64,000 bases of DNA from Chitinophagaceae bacterium (GTDB lineage: Bacteria > Bacteroidota > Bacteroidia > Chitinophagales > Chitinophagaceae). This document shows positions 16,245 through 25,546 of the stretch, in pieces. The notes under the pieces were generated by a model. That model searched no databases. It was not told the origin of the DNA and saw only the letters and a program-made list of their open reading frames with translations. Location of the stretch: contig CANGIT010000009.1 of the NCBI GenBank assembly GCA_947454155.1, forward strand, positions 1-64,000, written 5' to 3'. A program made the translations under genes and the position numbers. Position 1 is the first letter of the stretch, and each line of letters opens with the position of its first letter.

Positions 16245-19200
16245 TTAACAACACAGCCCCTTTTTGGGTTTTCAATATGCCGTTTTCCAAGTAACTGCAT
16301 GTATAAATGTAGGTTCCAATCGGTTGATTTTCGTTTTTAAATTTACCATCCCATCCTTTATTGCTGTTTGTAGATTCAAAAATTTTCTCCCCCCATCGGT
16401 TATATATAGTCAAGATAAACGAAGTAATATTTGCTGGAATTATTGGTCTGAACTCGTCGTTCAAGCCATCGCCATTAGGTGAAAATGCATTGGGAATTTG
16501 AATTGTATTGATTAGGTTGACCTTAATAAAGACACTGTCTTCGTCTTTGCATCCATTGGCATCGGTAACAGTAAGTATAAACCAAGTGTCACGCTGCGGA
16601 TGAACGGTTGGTGTTTGTGAAATAGGATTGTCAGTTAAACTGGCTGGACTCCATAAATATTGATTACCACCTGTACCTTGAAGTGTTGTTGTTTCGTAAT
16701 AAAAAATGGTTTGATCAGCACCTGCATCGGCAATCGGATTGGGTAGAACCGAAAACGCTAGCTTGATAATAGAGTCGCATCCATTGATATTACTCAACGT
16801 ATCGTTATAATTACCGGAGCTGAGCAAGGACAGACCATGCCATAAATAAGGAAGGTCAATGAGACACTTTTTCACAGTGTCTGATTGGATGACTGAATGA
16901 TGAACAGTTAAATGAAGAGTATCAACAGAGATACAACCTACATTATTGGTGTATTCATATAAATAAATCCCTGAGGTATAATAATGAGAATTATTCCACA
17001 TGAGGCTATCGCAAACTTGTTCAGAAAATTGATGATGAGAACTTGAATTGATCGTCAAATGAAGCGTATCAGTTACAGCACAACCTTGGGTAAAATTATG
17101 TGTGTATAAAAAAGTACCTGAATTAAGATAATGGAGGCCATGCCATTGAATACTGTCGCATGCCGTTATATTTTCCGAACTTGGAGTAGGTGATATAAAA
17201 TAAACATGTAAGTTAATTGTGCTATCGCAGCCGTTGACTGTATAATATGTGTGAGACACTGTGACGTCGGTTTGGGTTGAACCACCCCACGGAAAATGAT
17301 AAACAGCACCTGCGCAAGTGGTGTCAAATACATCAATGTTGTAATTTGGATTTGCAATAAGACTTATTGACAAGATACTGTCACAACCTGAAGCAGTATA
17401 ATAATTATGAGCATAAGTACCTGTCGTATTAACAACGTCGCCCCAAGGTAAAGTGAAATTATTTCCCTCACATAAGTTTGCCGTTTGCATCAAATTGTAA
17501 GATGGATTTACAACAAGATTTATGGTTACCATACTATCGCAACCATAAATGCTATAATATTGATGACTGTAAAACCCAGGTATACTTGTAGAGCCACCCC
17601 ATGGGAAAGAAAAAATATCATTCTGACAAATAATTGCATTGATTGTATCATTAAAAGTAGGTAACACGGTTAATCTAACATTCACAATACTATCGCAACC
17701 ACCAACCGTAGAATAAGTATGTGAAAAAAGTCCTGGGGTATTAACATTAATTCCCCATGGCAATGAGAATGACGAACCGGCACAAATGGTATCGATTGAA
17801 TTAACCAAAAAAGATGGGTTATCATTTACAACTTCTGTTACAACAGAGTCAATACAACCATTGATTGTTGTTGCATAAAAAACTACTTGGTAATTGCCAG
17901 AAGATGCGTACTGATGATTGGCATTTTGTGAAGAGGCCATATTGCCATCACCAAAATCCCAAGACCACTGTACAATATTTGTGTTGGCTGGATAGACCAA
18001 ACCATTAAATTGAAAAGCCTGACAACTTTGATGCGTATAAGAAGCCGATACGGAATCTAATTCAGCTGCAAATTGGCTTTGATCGATGTTGAAACTTATA
18101 TTTGGAACTATGATTCCGGGGTTACCAGGCGTCGCCCCCCAATTGTCATTGGCGTAATTAACGCAGGTTCCAGATAGGCCACCTTCAATGTTCGTTATTG
18201 TATTTATGGGCGGGATAGGTGTTGAAAATAATATTGCACCTCCGCCACCTCCGCCACCAGGACCAAGAAGTCCATTGATACCATCAATCATGCTTGCGCC
18301 TTTCCCTCCCCAATTATTAATTGTTGTTGCTGTTGAAAAATGTTGTACATCTAACAAAGTAGTACCTCCTGCACCGCCGCCGCCCATTCCTTCATGACAT
18401 CCTGAACCGGAAAGATTACATGACAATCCTTCAGCGCCATTATTCAAAATTTCATTGCCATTACTGATTAAAACATTGGAATGTAAAAAAATCAAACCGC
18501 CTCCATTACCTCCATCACCTGTAAAACCATCTGGATTATTAGTATGTCCTGCACCACCACCGCCACCCATAAATACTTTAGGTGAGGGGGTATTGTAGTT
18601 ATAAAAAAGACCTCCAATTCCACCATTATCAAAAGAAGAACCGGTACAAGCTTGAAGTTGATAGCCACCCTTACCTCCATTTCCACCATTTGCCCCACCG
18701 CCCCCGCCAGCATTGTGAGAGTTTCCACCACCACCACCATTAGCCATTTTTCCCCTGCCGGAACTTTTTGAAATTAACAAATGTGAAATGCCTTCGCCTT
18801 TTCGATTGGCTAATTCTCCTGTAGAAGCATCATAAAAATAATTTGCTTCAGAACAGTTGTAATTACCTGGGATTGTATTTATTCCTGCGGCTCCTCTAAA
18901 TCCATTTCCACTTACATCTATATTAGCATTCAACTTTAAAGTATCTTGAACATTAAAGGCTAAAACACCTCCTTTATGTCCATTCCATGGCATACAAGTT
19001 AAGGTGTTACTAACTGAAGCATTGATAAAATAGGGCACTCTAACCAGTTGTACATCTGCAAGGCCTATATTGTATTGATGCGTTTGTTGATTTAATAATG
19101 TGACGGTATTTCCATTGATATTGCTGATGTAATTGAATTCATAATTTCCTGCGTTATGATAGTTAGTTACATCTCCAAAAGTTGAAATATTATTACTGTC

Positions 19201-20193
19201 AATTTCTGCACCGTTCATTTGAATCATTAACACGGTGTCTCCAACATGAAAACCAGATGCATCGTCTAATGTAAGCTCATTATTACAAGTATTTATATTA
19301 TTTACAGACGCATATTGATTGATAATTCCACCAATGATAGACGTAGGATTTACCAAACAAGAGTCAGTACTGACTGAACAAACGGGGTTGGTATTGTTTA
19401 TCGTGGCATTGTTCAAAATATTGCCATTCCAATTACTATTGCCTTGTAAATTGGCAGGAGAATTAAATTGATAATAGGCCACCAAACCCAGCTGAGTAGT
19501 GGGATTGGGCAAAGAGCTGTTCATAAAACTTCTTAATTGAGATTGAGTTCTGGCCACGTTCCAGATTCTTACTTCATTGATGAATCCTTTAAAATTTGTA
19601 CCCACAGAATTAATATACACAGACCAATCTCCAATAGTAGTCAAAAAATCATTTTGATATAAATTGCCAGATGCATAAGTTTGGCTCATCAGATATCCGT
19701 TTCTGTAGAACTTCAATAGCGTGCCATCATAAACCATTGCTATATGGTAAGTCTTATTCAATTCAATATCGCAAACCTCTGGAGTAGCATAATAACCATT
19801 ATATGTAGTGATTTCCGCATCATTTGGCCTAAGTAAATAATTAACATTTGCAGGATCGGCGTGCTTTGAAACTATATCACCAGCATAAAGATAATTTCCT
19901 GCATATGGCGCTATCCTGTTGATAGTAGCTTCTACAGTCAATTGATCACCACTAATATCTACGTCTCCAATTTTTACACAATCACCCGGATTTGTGGTTT
20001 TAAGCCAACTGTTACAATCCAAAGCGCTGATATTTTGACCTCTGACTTGATTAAAAGAATATCTTTTGTTTTTGGATAGAGTAAAAGATGAACTGTTATT
20101 TTTAGAAACTTGAGAAAAAACAGAATTGCAAATGAAAATAAAGAATAGAATATAAGCCAGTTTGCAATATGACGAATTAAAAGAAATAGGCAT
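16237..20193 (-). CDS. Giant secreted protein with LamG domain, Gly-rich region, PKD, repeats and T9SS type B sorting domain
   Basis: About 1318 residues. A signal peptide (1-28, ending SVFSQ) is followed by a LamG/concanavalin-like domain (about 70-230) with YHIAMVYDG and FINEVRIWNVART, then a very Gly-rich region (about 488-650) with GGGG and NGG runs. A PKD domain (about 735-790; WSWDFGDGN, NYQVVFYATT) precedes seven modules of about 45 residues with G-C-D-S (about 795-1150). A final 90-residue gliding-motility-associated C-terminal domain (NAFSPNGDGLND, IYNRWGEKIFES, GWDGKFKN) is the T9SS type B signal. It is probably a large surface adhesin or matrix protein. A TTG at 20199 could add two residues; the ATG at 20193 is preferred. 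Confidence 0.92.
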   Translation of the reverse strand: MPISFNSSYCKLAYILFFIFICNSVFSQVSKNNSSSFTLSKNKRYSFNQVRGQNISALDCNSWLKTTNPGDCVKIGDVDISGDQLTVEATINRIAPYAGNYLYAGDIVSKHADPANVNYLLRPNDAEITTYNGYYATPEVCDIELNKTYHIAMVYDGTLLKFYRNGYLMSQTYASGNLYQNDFLTTIGDWSVYINSVGTNFKGFINEVRIWNVARTQSQLRSFMNSSLPNPTTQLGLVAYYQFNSPANLQGNSNWNGNILNNATINNTNPVCSVSTDSCLVNPTSIIGGIINQYASVNNINTCNNELTLDDASGFHVGDTVLMIQMNGAEIDSNNISTFGDVTNYHNAGNYEFNYISNINGNTVTLLNQQTHQYNIGLADVQLVRVPYFINASVSNTLTCMPWNGHKGGVLAFNVQDTLKLNANIDVSGNGFRGAAGINTIPGNYNCSEANYFYDASTGELANRKGEGISHLLISKSSGRGKMANGGGGGNSHNAGGGGGANGGNGGKGGYQLQACTGSSFDNGGIGGLFYNYNTPSPKVFMGGGGGAGHTNNPDGFTGDGGNGGGLIFLHSNVLISNGNEILNNGAEGLSCNLSGSGCHEGMGGGGAGGTTLLDVQHFSTATTINNWGGKGASMIDGINGLLGPGGGGGGGAILFSTPIPPINTITNIEGGLSGTCVNYANDNWGATPGNPGIIVPNISFNIDQSQFAAELDSVSASYTHQSCQAFQFNGLVYPANTNIVQWSWDFGDGNMASSQNANHQYASSGNYQVVFYATTINGCIDSVVTEVVNDNPSFLVNSIDTICAGSSFSLPWGINVNTPGLFSHTYSTVGGCDSIVNVRLTVLPTFNDTINAIICQNDIFSFPWGGSTSIPGFYSHQYYSIYGCDSMVTINLVVNPSYNLMQTANLCEGNNFTLPWGDVVNTTGTYAHNYYTASGCDSILSISLIANPNYNIDVFDTTCAGAVYHFPWGGSTQTDVTVSHTYYTVNGCDSTINLHVYFISPTPSSENITACDSIQWHGLHYLNSGTFLYTHNFTQGCAVTDTLHLTINSSSHHQFSEQVCDSLMWNNSHYYTSGIYLYEYTNNVGCISVDTLHLTVHHSVIQSDTVKKCLIDLPYLWHGLSLLSSGNYNDTLSNINGCDSIIKLAFSVLPNPIADAGADQTIFYYETTTLQGTGGNQYLWSPASLTDNPISQTPTVHPQRDTWFILTVTDANGCKDEDSVFIKVNLINTIQIPNAFSPNGDGLNDEFRPIIPANITSFILTIYNRWGEKIFESTNSNKGWDGKFKNENQPIGTYIYTCSYLENGILKTQKGAVLLIR

Positions 20194-20205
20194 TCCCAAA
20201 CGAAT

Positions 20206-20232
20206 TAGTATTAAAACAACTAGTTAATACTA
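20206..20232. other. Inverted repeat upstream of the giant T9SS gene
   Basis: TAGTATTAA and TTAATACTA form perfect nine-base arms around a nine-base loop, in the 66-bp gap between the flippase stop and the start of the giant cargo gene (both minus strand). It has no T run. It could be an operator or a weak mRNA hairpin. Confidence 0.4.
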
Positions 20233-20259
20233 CAAGTTAATATAAATTAAATTACTAAA

Positions 20260-21753
20260 TTAAACTTTAAATACCCTTGAAATGAAATTTTTCACCACTG
20301 GTTTCAAATCAGGTGATATATCTCTCTTGTAAACACAAAACAAATAAGTTATACCAAAAAGCAAAAGATTTCCTATAATAGCCCACAATCCCGTAAGTCT
20401 GTAAAACGCATAATAAGTAATGAAATATGCCGCCACAGCGATGATAAGAACTTCAAGCGTTTTTTTACTGAAAGGTTGTAAATTAAATTTCTTCCAAAGA
20501 AATAGGTATCGAATGGTATTGTAAACTGTAAATGAAATCAGATTCGCAAAAGCAGGTCCAATGATTCCGTAATTTGTGGTAAGTATATAACTCAATGGTA
20601 TGATCAGCAAAGTAAGTAGCAGAGAAGTCCAAAGTTCAAATCGCCAGAATGTAGAGGTACCAATGATCTGCCCGTTAACACCAGTTCCCATCTCAATAAT
20701 GGTTACGATTCCTAGCAGAAAAAAAACAGATTTACCTTCTAGATAATCCGGATTGATATTGAAAAAATGAATGCCGTTTTCAAAATTCAGCCAGATACAG
20801 AAGAAAACGAACAAGGAAAACGTAAGCATGTTTATGGAACTGCGTTTATATATCCGTTGGATTTCGGTGGTGTTCTTATCTTTCCAGGCTCGCGACAACA
20901 AGGGTATGGTAATGGCAATCAAACTTCTATACGGGGCTTGCAAAATAGACACCATATATGAAGCCAATCCGAAGATACCCACTTTGCCCAGGTTTTGTTT
21001 GGCAGCCAGCACCAAACCATCGATGCTTTGACGCAAAACGCCCACCACTATCACCACGAAGGTGAGCATCATTATGGAGATGATTTTCTTTTTGAACTTT
21101 CTTGTCACCCGACTGATGCTAAAGCTGATCCAAAGCTGGTTGTTTTTGTACAAATGAAATGCCAACAACAAAACGATAATGGCATACTGCAAACTGAACA
21201 AACCTACAAATACCTGAAAGTTAATCAGTCCCAGTATTTTTAGAGTGATGATGCAAAATGTATAAAATCTGAGCATAGTTTCCTTGAGAAAACTGGTCAC
21301 AACGCCTTTGCCAAAACCATAAGAGTAAGATTCCAGCAAATTATACAACAGCACAAAAAAGCCCATCGGGATTGTCCAATAGAAATATTGCACAAACAGC
21401 ATCGAATTGGCGCTGAACTTTCGTTCGATAACCGGTTGTAGAAAGAAAATGCCCATACACGTGAGCGCAAAGCCAAACAATGAAATCAGAAAAGCCAGTG
21501 AAAGCAGATCGTTTTTCTTATGCTCCAGGTTATCTTCATAATAGGGGAAGAACTTAAAAATGAAAGAAGTGGTACCCAGACAGGAAAATGCAAAAATAAG
21601 CTGACTGGTCTCGATCATCGCTCTTGTCAGGCCATTTTGATTGGTGGAGAACCATCCCTTGTGAGTTAAAAAATAAGTATTAATGGCACCTATCAGGAAT
21701 CCTACATAAATCCATATGGTGGCTTTAATACTTTTTTTTCTGATTTGGGACAT
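20260..21753 (-). CDS. Wzx-like polysaccharide flippase (MOP superfamily)
   Basis: The 497-residue protein has 12 to 14 hydrophobic segments. The order fits polysaccharide transporters: an opening SIKATIWIYVGFLIGAINTYF, a mid-protein QAPYRSLIAITIPLLSRAW resembling the conserved S-x-P-x-L-S loop, and late GIIGPAFANLISF. It would flip undecaprenyl-linked sugar units across the inner membrane for O-antigen or capsule. It is divergent from the CDP-sugar operon, which fits one surface-polysaccharide locus. ATG start. Confidence 0.88.
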   Translation of the reverse strand: MSQIRKKSIKATIWIYVGFLIGAINTYFLTHKGWFSTNQNGLTRAMIETSQLIFAFSCLGTTSFIFKFFPYYEDNLEHKKNDLLSLAFLISLFGFALTCMGIFFLQPVIERKFSANSMLFVQYFYWTIPMGFFVLLYNLLESYSYGFGKGVVTSFLKETMLRFYTFCIITLKILGLINFQVFVGLFSLQYAIIVLLLAFHLYKNNQLWISFSISRVTRKFKKKIISIMMLTFVVIVVGVLRQSIDGLVLAAKQNLGKVGIFGLASYMVSILQAPYRSLIAITIPLLSRAWKDKNTTEIQRIYKRSSINMLTFSLFVFFCIWLNFENGIHFFNINPDYLEGKSVFFLLGIVTIIEMGTGVNGQIIGTSTFWRFELWTSLLLTLLIIPLSYILTTNYGIIGPAFANLISFTVYNTIRYLFLWKKFNLQPFSKKTLEVLIIAVAAYFITYYAFYRLTGLWAIIGNLLLFGITYLFCVYKRDISPDLKPVVKNFISRVFKV

Positions 21754-21786
21754 ATTTCAATAATGGTAATGAAAAAGAAAATGGAC

Positions 21787-21794
21787 TATTTTTG
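21787..21794 (+). promoter_or_regulatory. Bacteroidota -7 box (TATTTTTG) for the CDP-sugar operon
   Basis: TATTTTTG matches TAnnTTTG in the flippase/rfbF divergent gap. It would give a leader of about 135 bases before rfbF. No good -33 element is visible. Confidence 0.45.
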
Positions 21795-21933
21795 CGAAAA
21801 TATTGATTATCACGATAAGATACTGAATTTCTGTTCTTCATAAGAGATTCTTAAATGGCTTTCGTTATCTTTATTTGTTTTTTATAACTCATTATAATTT
21901 TTCTCATCTTGTAATTTCAATAAATAAGATTTA

Positions 21934-22710
21934 ATGAAAGTAGTCATTTTTGCAGGAGGTTTGGGCACCAGAATTTCTGAAGAGACAGACGTTAGACCCA
22001 AACCTATGGTTGAGATTGGGGGAAAACCAATTTTATGGCATATCATGAAATCATATAGCTATTATGGTTTTAATGATTTCATTATTTGTTTAGGATACAA
22101 GGGGTATGTCATTAAAGAATATTTTATGAACTACTTTCTCCATAATTCTGATATTTCCATAGACTTAGGCAATAATAAAATGGAAATTCTCGGCACCAAA
22201 TCTGATAACTTCAAAGTTACCCTTGTTGATACCGGTCTAAATACAAAAACAGCAGGAAGACTTCAGCAAGTAAAGAAATACATCGGAAACGAATCATTTA
22301 TGCTGACTTATGGTGATGGTGTTTGCGATGTCGACATTTTAAAATTGCTTGATTTTCATACCTCTCATAAAAAAACAGCAACTGTTACAGCCATTCAATT
22401 GGATGCCAGGTTTGGAGGTATGGATCTTTCGGAAAATGCTGATGTGATATCTTTCAAAGAAAAAGCAAAAGATGAAGGCAAATGGATTAATGGAGGGTTT
22501 TTCATATTAAATCCAACTATTTTCAATTTTCTTGAAGGAGATATGAACAATATGATGTGGGAAGATGAGCCTTTGGAAAAAATTACCGCAGCCGGAGAAT
22601 TAAAAGCATTTAAACATGTTGGTTTCTGGAAATGCATGGATGCTTTGCGCGATAAAATTGAATTGGAAGAACTCTGGCAATCAGGCCAGGCAAAATGGAA
22701 AAAGTGGTAG
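21934..22710 (+). CDS. rfbF: Glucose-1-phosphate cytidylyltransferase
   Basis: The 258-residue nucleotidyltransferase makes CDP-glucose from CTP and glucose-1-phosphate. It has FAGGLGTRISEETDVRPKPM (nucleotide-binding loop), GGKPILWHIMKSYS, CLGYKGYVIKEYF, LTYGDGVCDVDI and INGGFFIL, and ends with the HVGFWKCMDALRDK signature of RfbF. It is first in a chain of overlapping genes; its stop overlaps the next start by 16 bases, so the two products are probably made in step. Confidence 0.96.
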   Translation: MKVVIFAGGLGTRISEETDVRPKPMVEIGGKPILWHIMKSYSYYGFNDFIICLGYKGYVIKEYFMNYFLHNSDISIDLGNNKMEILGTKSDNFKVTLVDTGLNTKTAGRLQQVKKYIGNESFMLTYGDGVCDVDILKLLDFHTSHKKTATVTAIQLDARFGGMDLSENADVISFKEKAKDEGKWINGGFFILNPTIFNFLEGDMNNMMWEDEPLEKITAAGELKAFKHVGFWKCMDALRDKIELEELWQSGQAKWKKW

Positions 22711-23777
22711 ACCTAAAACAATTAAAAAATCATTACTACGGAAAAAAAGTTTTTTTAACCGGACACACAGGTTTTAAAGGAGCTTGGTTGACTGCATGGT
22801 TAAAATTACTGGGAGCTGAGGTGAAAGGCTATGCTTTGGAGCCTGAAAGTAAAAATGGATTATATTCCTATCTTCAATTCGAAAGTCATTCTCATTCTGT
22901 CATCGCCGACATCAGAGATAAAAAAACGCTCACCCATGAATTAATTTCGTTTGAACCTGATTATGTTTTCCACCTGGCGGCTCAACCTCTTGTCAGAAGA
23001 AGTTATAAGATCCCTTCCGAAACTTTCGAGGTAAATGTTGTCGGCACATCAAATTTACTAGAAGCGTTACAGCTGCTCAAGAAAAAATGTACAGTAATCG
23101 TAGTCACTACGGATAAAGTATACGAAAATAAAGAACAGCATATTCTATACAACGAAAACGATACGTTGGGTGGATATGATCCTTACAGTGCAAGCAAGGC
23201 TTGTACGGAAATAGTTGTGAGTTCTTTCCGAAATTCTTTTTTTAACATTGATAAACTCAATCAACATCATATTGGCATTGCCAGTGCTCGCGCAGGCAAT
23301 GTAATTGGAGGAGGAGATTTCAGTGACGATAGAATTATTCCTGATATAGTACGAGCTTTGAAACATAATAAAAGCATTGAAGTCAGAAATCCCTCGTCTG
23401 TGAGGCCATGGCAACATGTACTTGAGCCATTAGGAGGCTATCTGACACTTGGGGCATTAATGAACAATGATCCTTTGGAATATTCAGGAGCATATAATTT
23501 TGGCCCATCCCCTGATGACCATTTAACTGTTAAAGAACTGGTTGAACTTTCCATTCATACATGGGGAAGTGGTTGCTGGCATGACACTTCTTCTCCTGAT
23601 CAGCCTCATGAGGCAGGATTGCTGAAACTAGATATCAATAAAGCAAAATCAATACTCAACTGGTCGCCAAAACTTAATGCAGCATCTGCAATAGATTGGA
23701 CAATCAACTGGTATAAAAAAGAAGATAACATCGCTGATTTTACTTTCCAGCAAATACATAATTTCATGGAATTATGA
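22695..23777 (+). CDS. rfbG: CDP-glucose 4,6-dehydratase
   Basis: The 360-residue short-chain dehydrogenase/reductase converts CDP-glucose to CDP-4-keto-6-deoxyglucose. It has the NAD-binding TGHTGFKGAWL, HLAAQPLVRRSY, VVTTDKVYENKE, and the catalytic Tyr-x3-Lys in DPYSASKA. SARAGNVIGGGDFSDDRIIPD and RPWQHVLEPLGGYL are RfbG hallmarks. It overlaps rfbF upstream and shares ATGA with the epimerase gene downstream. Confidence 0.96.
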   Translation: MEKVVDLKQLKNHYYGKKVFLTGHTGFKGAWLTAWLKLLGAEVKGYALEPESKNGLYSYLQFESHSHSVIADIRDKKTLTHELISFEPDYVFHLAAQPLVRRSYKIPSETFEVNVVGTSNLLEALQLLKKKCTVIVVTTDKVYENKEQHILYNENDTLGGYDPYSASKACTEIVVSSFRNSFFNIDKLNQHHIGIASARAGNVIGGGDFSDDRIIPDIVRALKHNKSIEVRNPSSVRPWQHVLEPLGGYLTLGALMNNDPLEYSGAYNFGPSPDDHLTVKELVELSIHTWGSGCWHDTSSPDQPHEAGLLKLDINKAKSILNWSPKLNAASAIDWTINWYKKEDNIADFTFQQIHNFMEL

Positions 23778-24319
23778 TATTCGAAGAAACATCATTAAAA
23801 GGTAGCTATATCATCACTCCTGAACCCAAAGGAGACGAAAGAGGTTGGTTTGCCAGGACATTTTGTAAAAAAGAATTTGAACAGATTGGTCATTATAAAG
23901 ATTGGGTACAAATGAACCATTCTTTTTCTGCTGAATCTGGCACAGTAAGAGGACTTCACTTTCAGCTGCCTCCATTTGGCGAAATCAAAATGGTACGTTG
24001 TATTTCAGGCTCCGTTTTTGATGTGATTGTAGACATCAGAAAAGGATCGCCTACTTTTTTACAATGGATAGGTGTTGAATTGTCAGCCATAAATAAAAAA
24101 ATGATGTACATACCGGAAGGATTCGCTCATGGCTTTCAAACCATCGCTGAAAATACAGAGTTGATTTATCATCATTCAGCTTTTTATGAACCTCAGGCCG
24201 AAAGTGGATTGAACATGGCTGACACCTTATTAAACATCTCTTGGCCAAAAGCTATAACTGCAATATCCGACCGAGATAAGCATCATCAAATAATAACTGA
24301 ACATTTTAAAGGAATATAA
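23774..24319 (+). CDS. Sugar 3,5-epimerase family protein (RfbC-like)
   Basis: The 181-residue cupin belongs to the dTDP-4-dehydrorhamnose 3,5-epimerase family: GDERGWFART, GTVRGLHFQ with the catalytic-base His, VVRC-like IKMVRCISGSVFDVIVD, and YIPEGFAHGFQ. In this operon its substrate is more likely the CDP-4-keto-6-deoxy sugar made by RfbG than dTDP-keto-rhamnose, because no dTDP-sugar genes are nearby. Whether it epimerises C3, C5 or both cannot be read from the sequence. Start overlaps the rfbG stop (ATGA). Confidence 0.9.
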   Translation: MIFEETSLKGSYIITPEPKGDERGWFARTFCKKEFEQIGHYKDWVQMNHSFSAESGTVRGLHFQLPPFGEIKMVRCISGSVFDVIVDIRKGSPTFLQWIGVELSAINKKMMYIPEGFAHGFQTIAENTELIYHHSAFYEPQAESGLNMADTLLNISWPKAITAISDRDKHHQIITEHFKGI

Positions 24320-24322
24320 TCA

Positions 24323-25546
24323 ATGAATTGTCGTCACTGTAAACAAGAACTTCGCCATGTGTTTTGCGATTTGCAAACATGTCCACCATCTAATGCCATG
24401 GTCAAGCCCGAAATGGTCAACTTTCCTGAAACGTATTTCCCTTTAAAAGTTTACGTCTGTGAAAAATGCTGGCTGGTTCAGGTTGATGAGTTAGAAAAAG
24501 CAGATGCTATTTTCAATGCTGAATACACCTACTTTTCTTCTTATTCCACCAGCTGGTTAAATCATGCTAAATCATATACAGATTATATGACAGAGCGGTT
24601 TGGATTGAACAGTAATAGTCTAGTTGTCGAAATCGCTTCCAATGATGGGTATTTGCTCCAATACTTCAAAGAAAAAAACATTCCTGTTCTTGGTGTAGAA
24701 CCTACTGCCAACACAGCCAGCGTGGCCATCGAGAAAGGAATTGACAATATTGTAGATTTTTTCGGAAGTAAATTGGCCGCAGAACAACTTATGTCTAAAG
24801 CCGACCTCGTTCTTGGTAATAATGTACTTGCACATGTGCCCGACATTAACGATTTTGTGAAAGGGGTAAAACTTGCTTTGAAGCCAAATGGCATTAATAC
24901 TTTTGAATTCCCTCATTTACTGCAATTGGTAAAACACAACCAATTCGACACTATTTACCACGAACATTTCTCTTACTTGTCACTTACAAATTTAGTAAGC
25001 GTGTTCAATAGCCAAGGTCTTGAAATTTTTGACGTACAAGAATTACCAACACATGGTGGCTCTCTCAGGATTTTCACAAAACATAAGGAAGATAATTCAA
25101 AACAGGTTGAAGAAAATGTTCAGGCTATGCTCAAAAAAGAGTCTGATGCTGGCCTCAGCACATTATCTTATTATCAAGACTTTCAACATAAAGTAGAAAA
25201 AATAAAATATGATTTTTTAGATTTTCTCATCAATCAAAAAAGAAATGGAAAGAAAATGATTGCCTACGGTGCAGCAGCCAAAGGCAATACTTTATTGAAT
25301 TATTGCGGTATAAAAGGGAACGATCTAATATCATTTGTAGTTGATGCTTCTCCTTACAAACAAAATAAATTATTACCCGGATCAAGAATCCCTGTTTATG
25401 GGCAAGAAAAAATATTGGAATATAAACCTGACTTCATTATCATTTTTCCTTGGAATCTAAAAGAAGAAATAATGAATCAACTTTCTTACACCCAAGCTTG
25501 GGGCGCTCAATTCGTAATAGCCATACCGGCATTAACTGTCATGTAA
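24323..25546 (+). CDS. NDP-hexose C-methyltransferase (TylCIII-like, SAM-dependent)
   Basis: The 407-residue protein has the three-part design of sugar C3-methyltransferases. An N-terminal zinc-binding part has C-x2-C at 3-6 and C-x2-C in VCEKCWLVQ. The central SAM domain has VVEIASNDGYLLQYF and GVEPTANTA, then NNVLAHVPDINDFV and the active-site-region FDTIYHEHFSYLS. The C-terminal part has KMIAYGAAAKGNTLLNYCGI. Known relatives methylate C3 of 4-keto-6-deoxy sugars, as in mycarose synthesis. Here it would give a 3-C-methyl branched CDP-sugar. It lies three bases after the epimerase gene. Confidence 0.9.
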   Translation: MNCRHCKQELRHVFCDLQTCPPSNAMVKPEMVNFPETYFPLKVYVCEKCWLVQVDELEKADAIFNAEYTYFSSYSTSWLNHAKSYTDYMTERFGLNSNSLVVEIASNDGYLLQYFKEKNIPVLGVEPTANTASVAIEKGIDNIVDFFGSKLAAEQLMSKADLVLGNNVLAHVPDINDFVKGVKLALKPNGINTFEFPHLLQLVKHNQFDTIYHEHFSYLSLTNLVSVFNSQGLEIFDVQELPTHGGSLRIFTKHKEDNSKQVEENVQAMLKKESDAGLSTLSYYQDFQHKVEKIKYDFLDFLINQKRNGKKMIAYGAAAKGNTLLNYCGIKGNDLISFVVDASPYKQNKLLPGSRIPVYGQEKILEYKPDFIIIFPWNLKEEIMNQLSYTQAWGAQFVIAIPALTVM

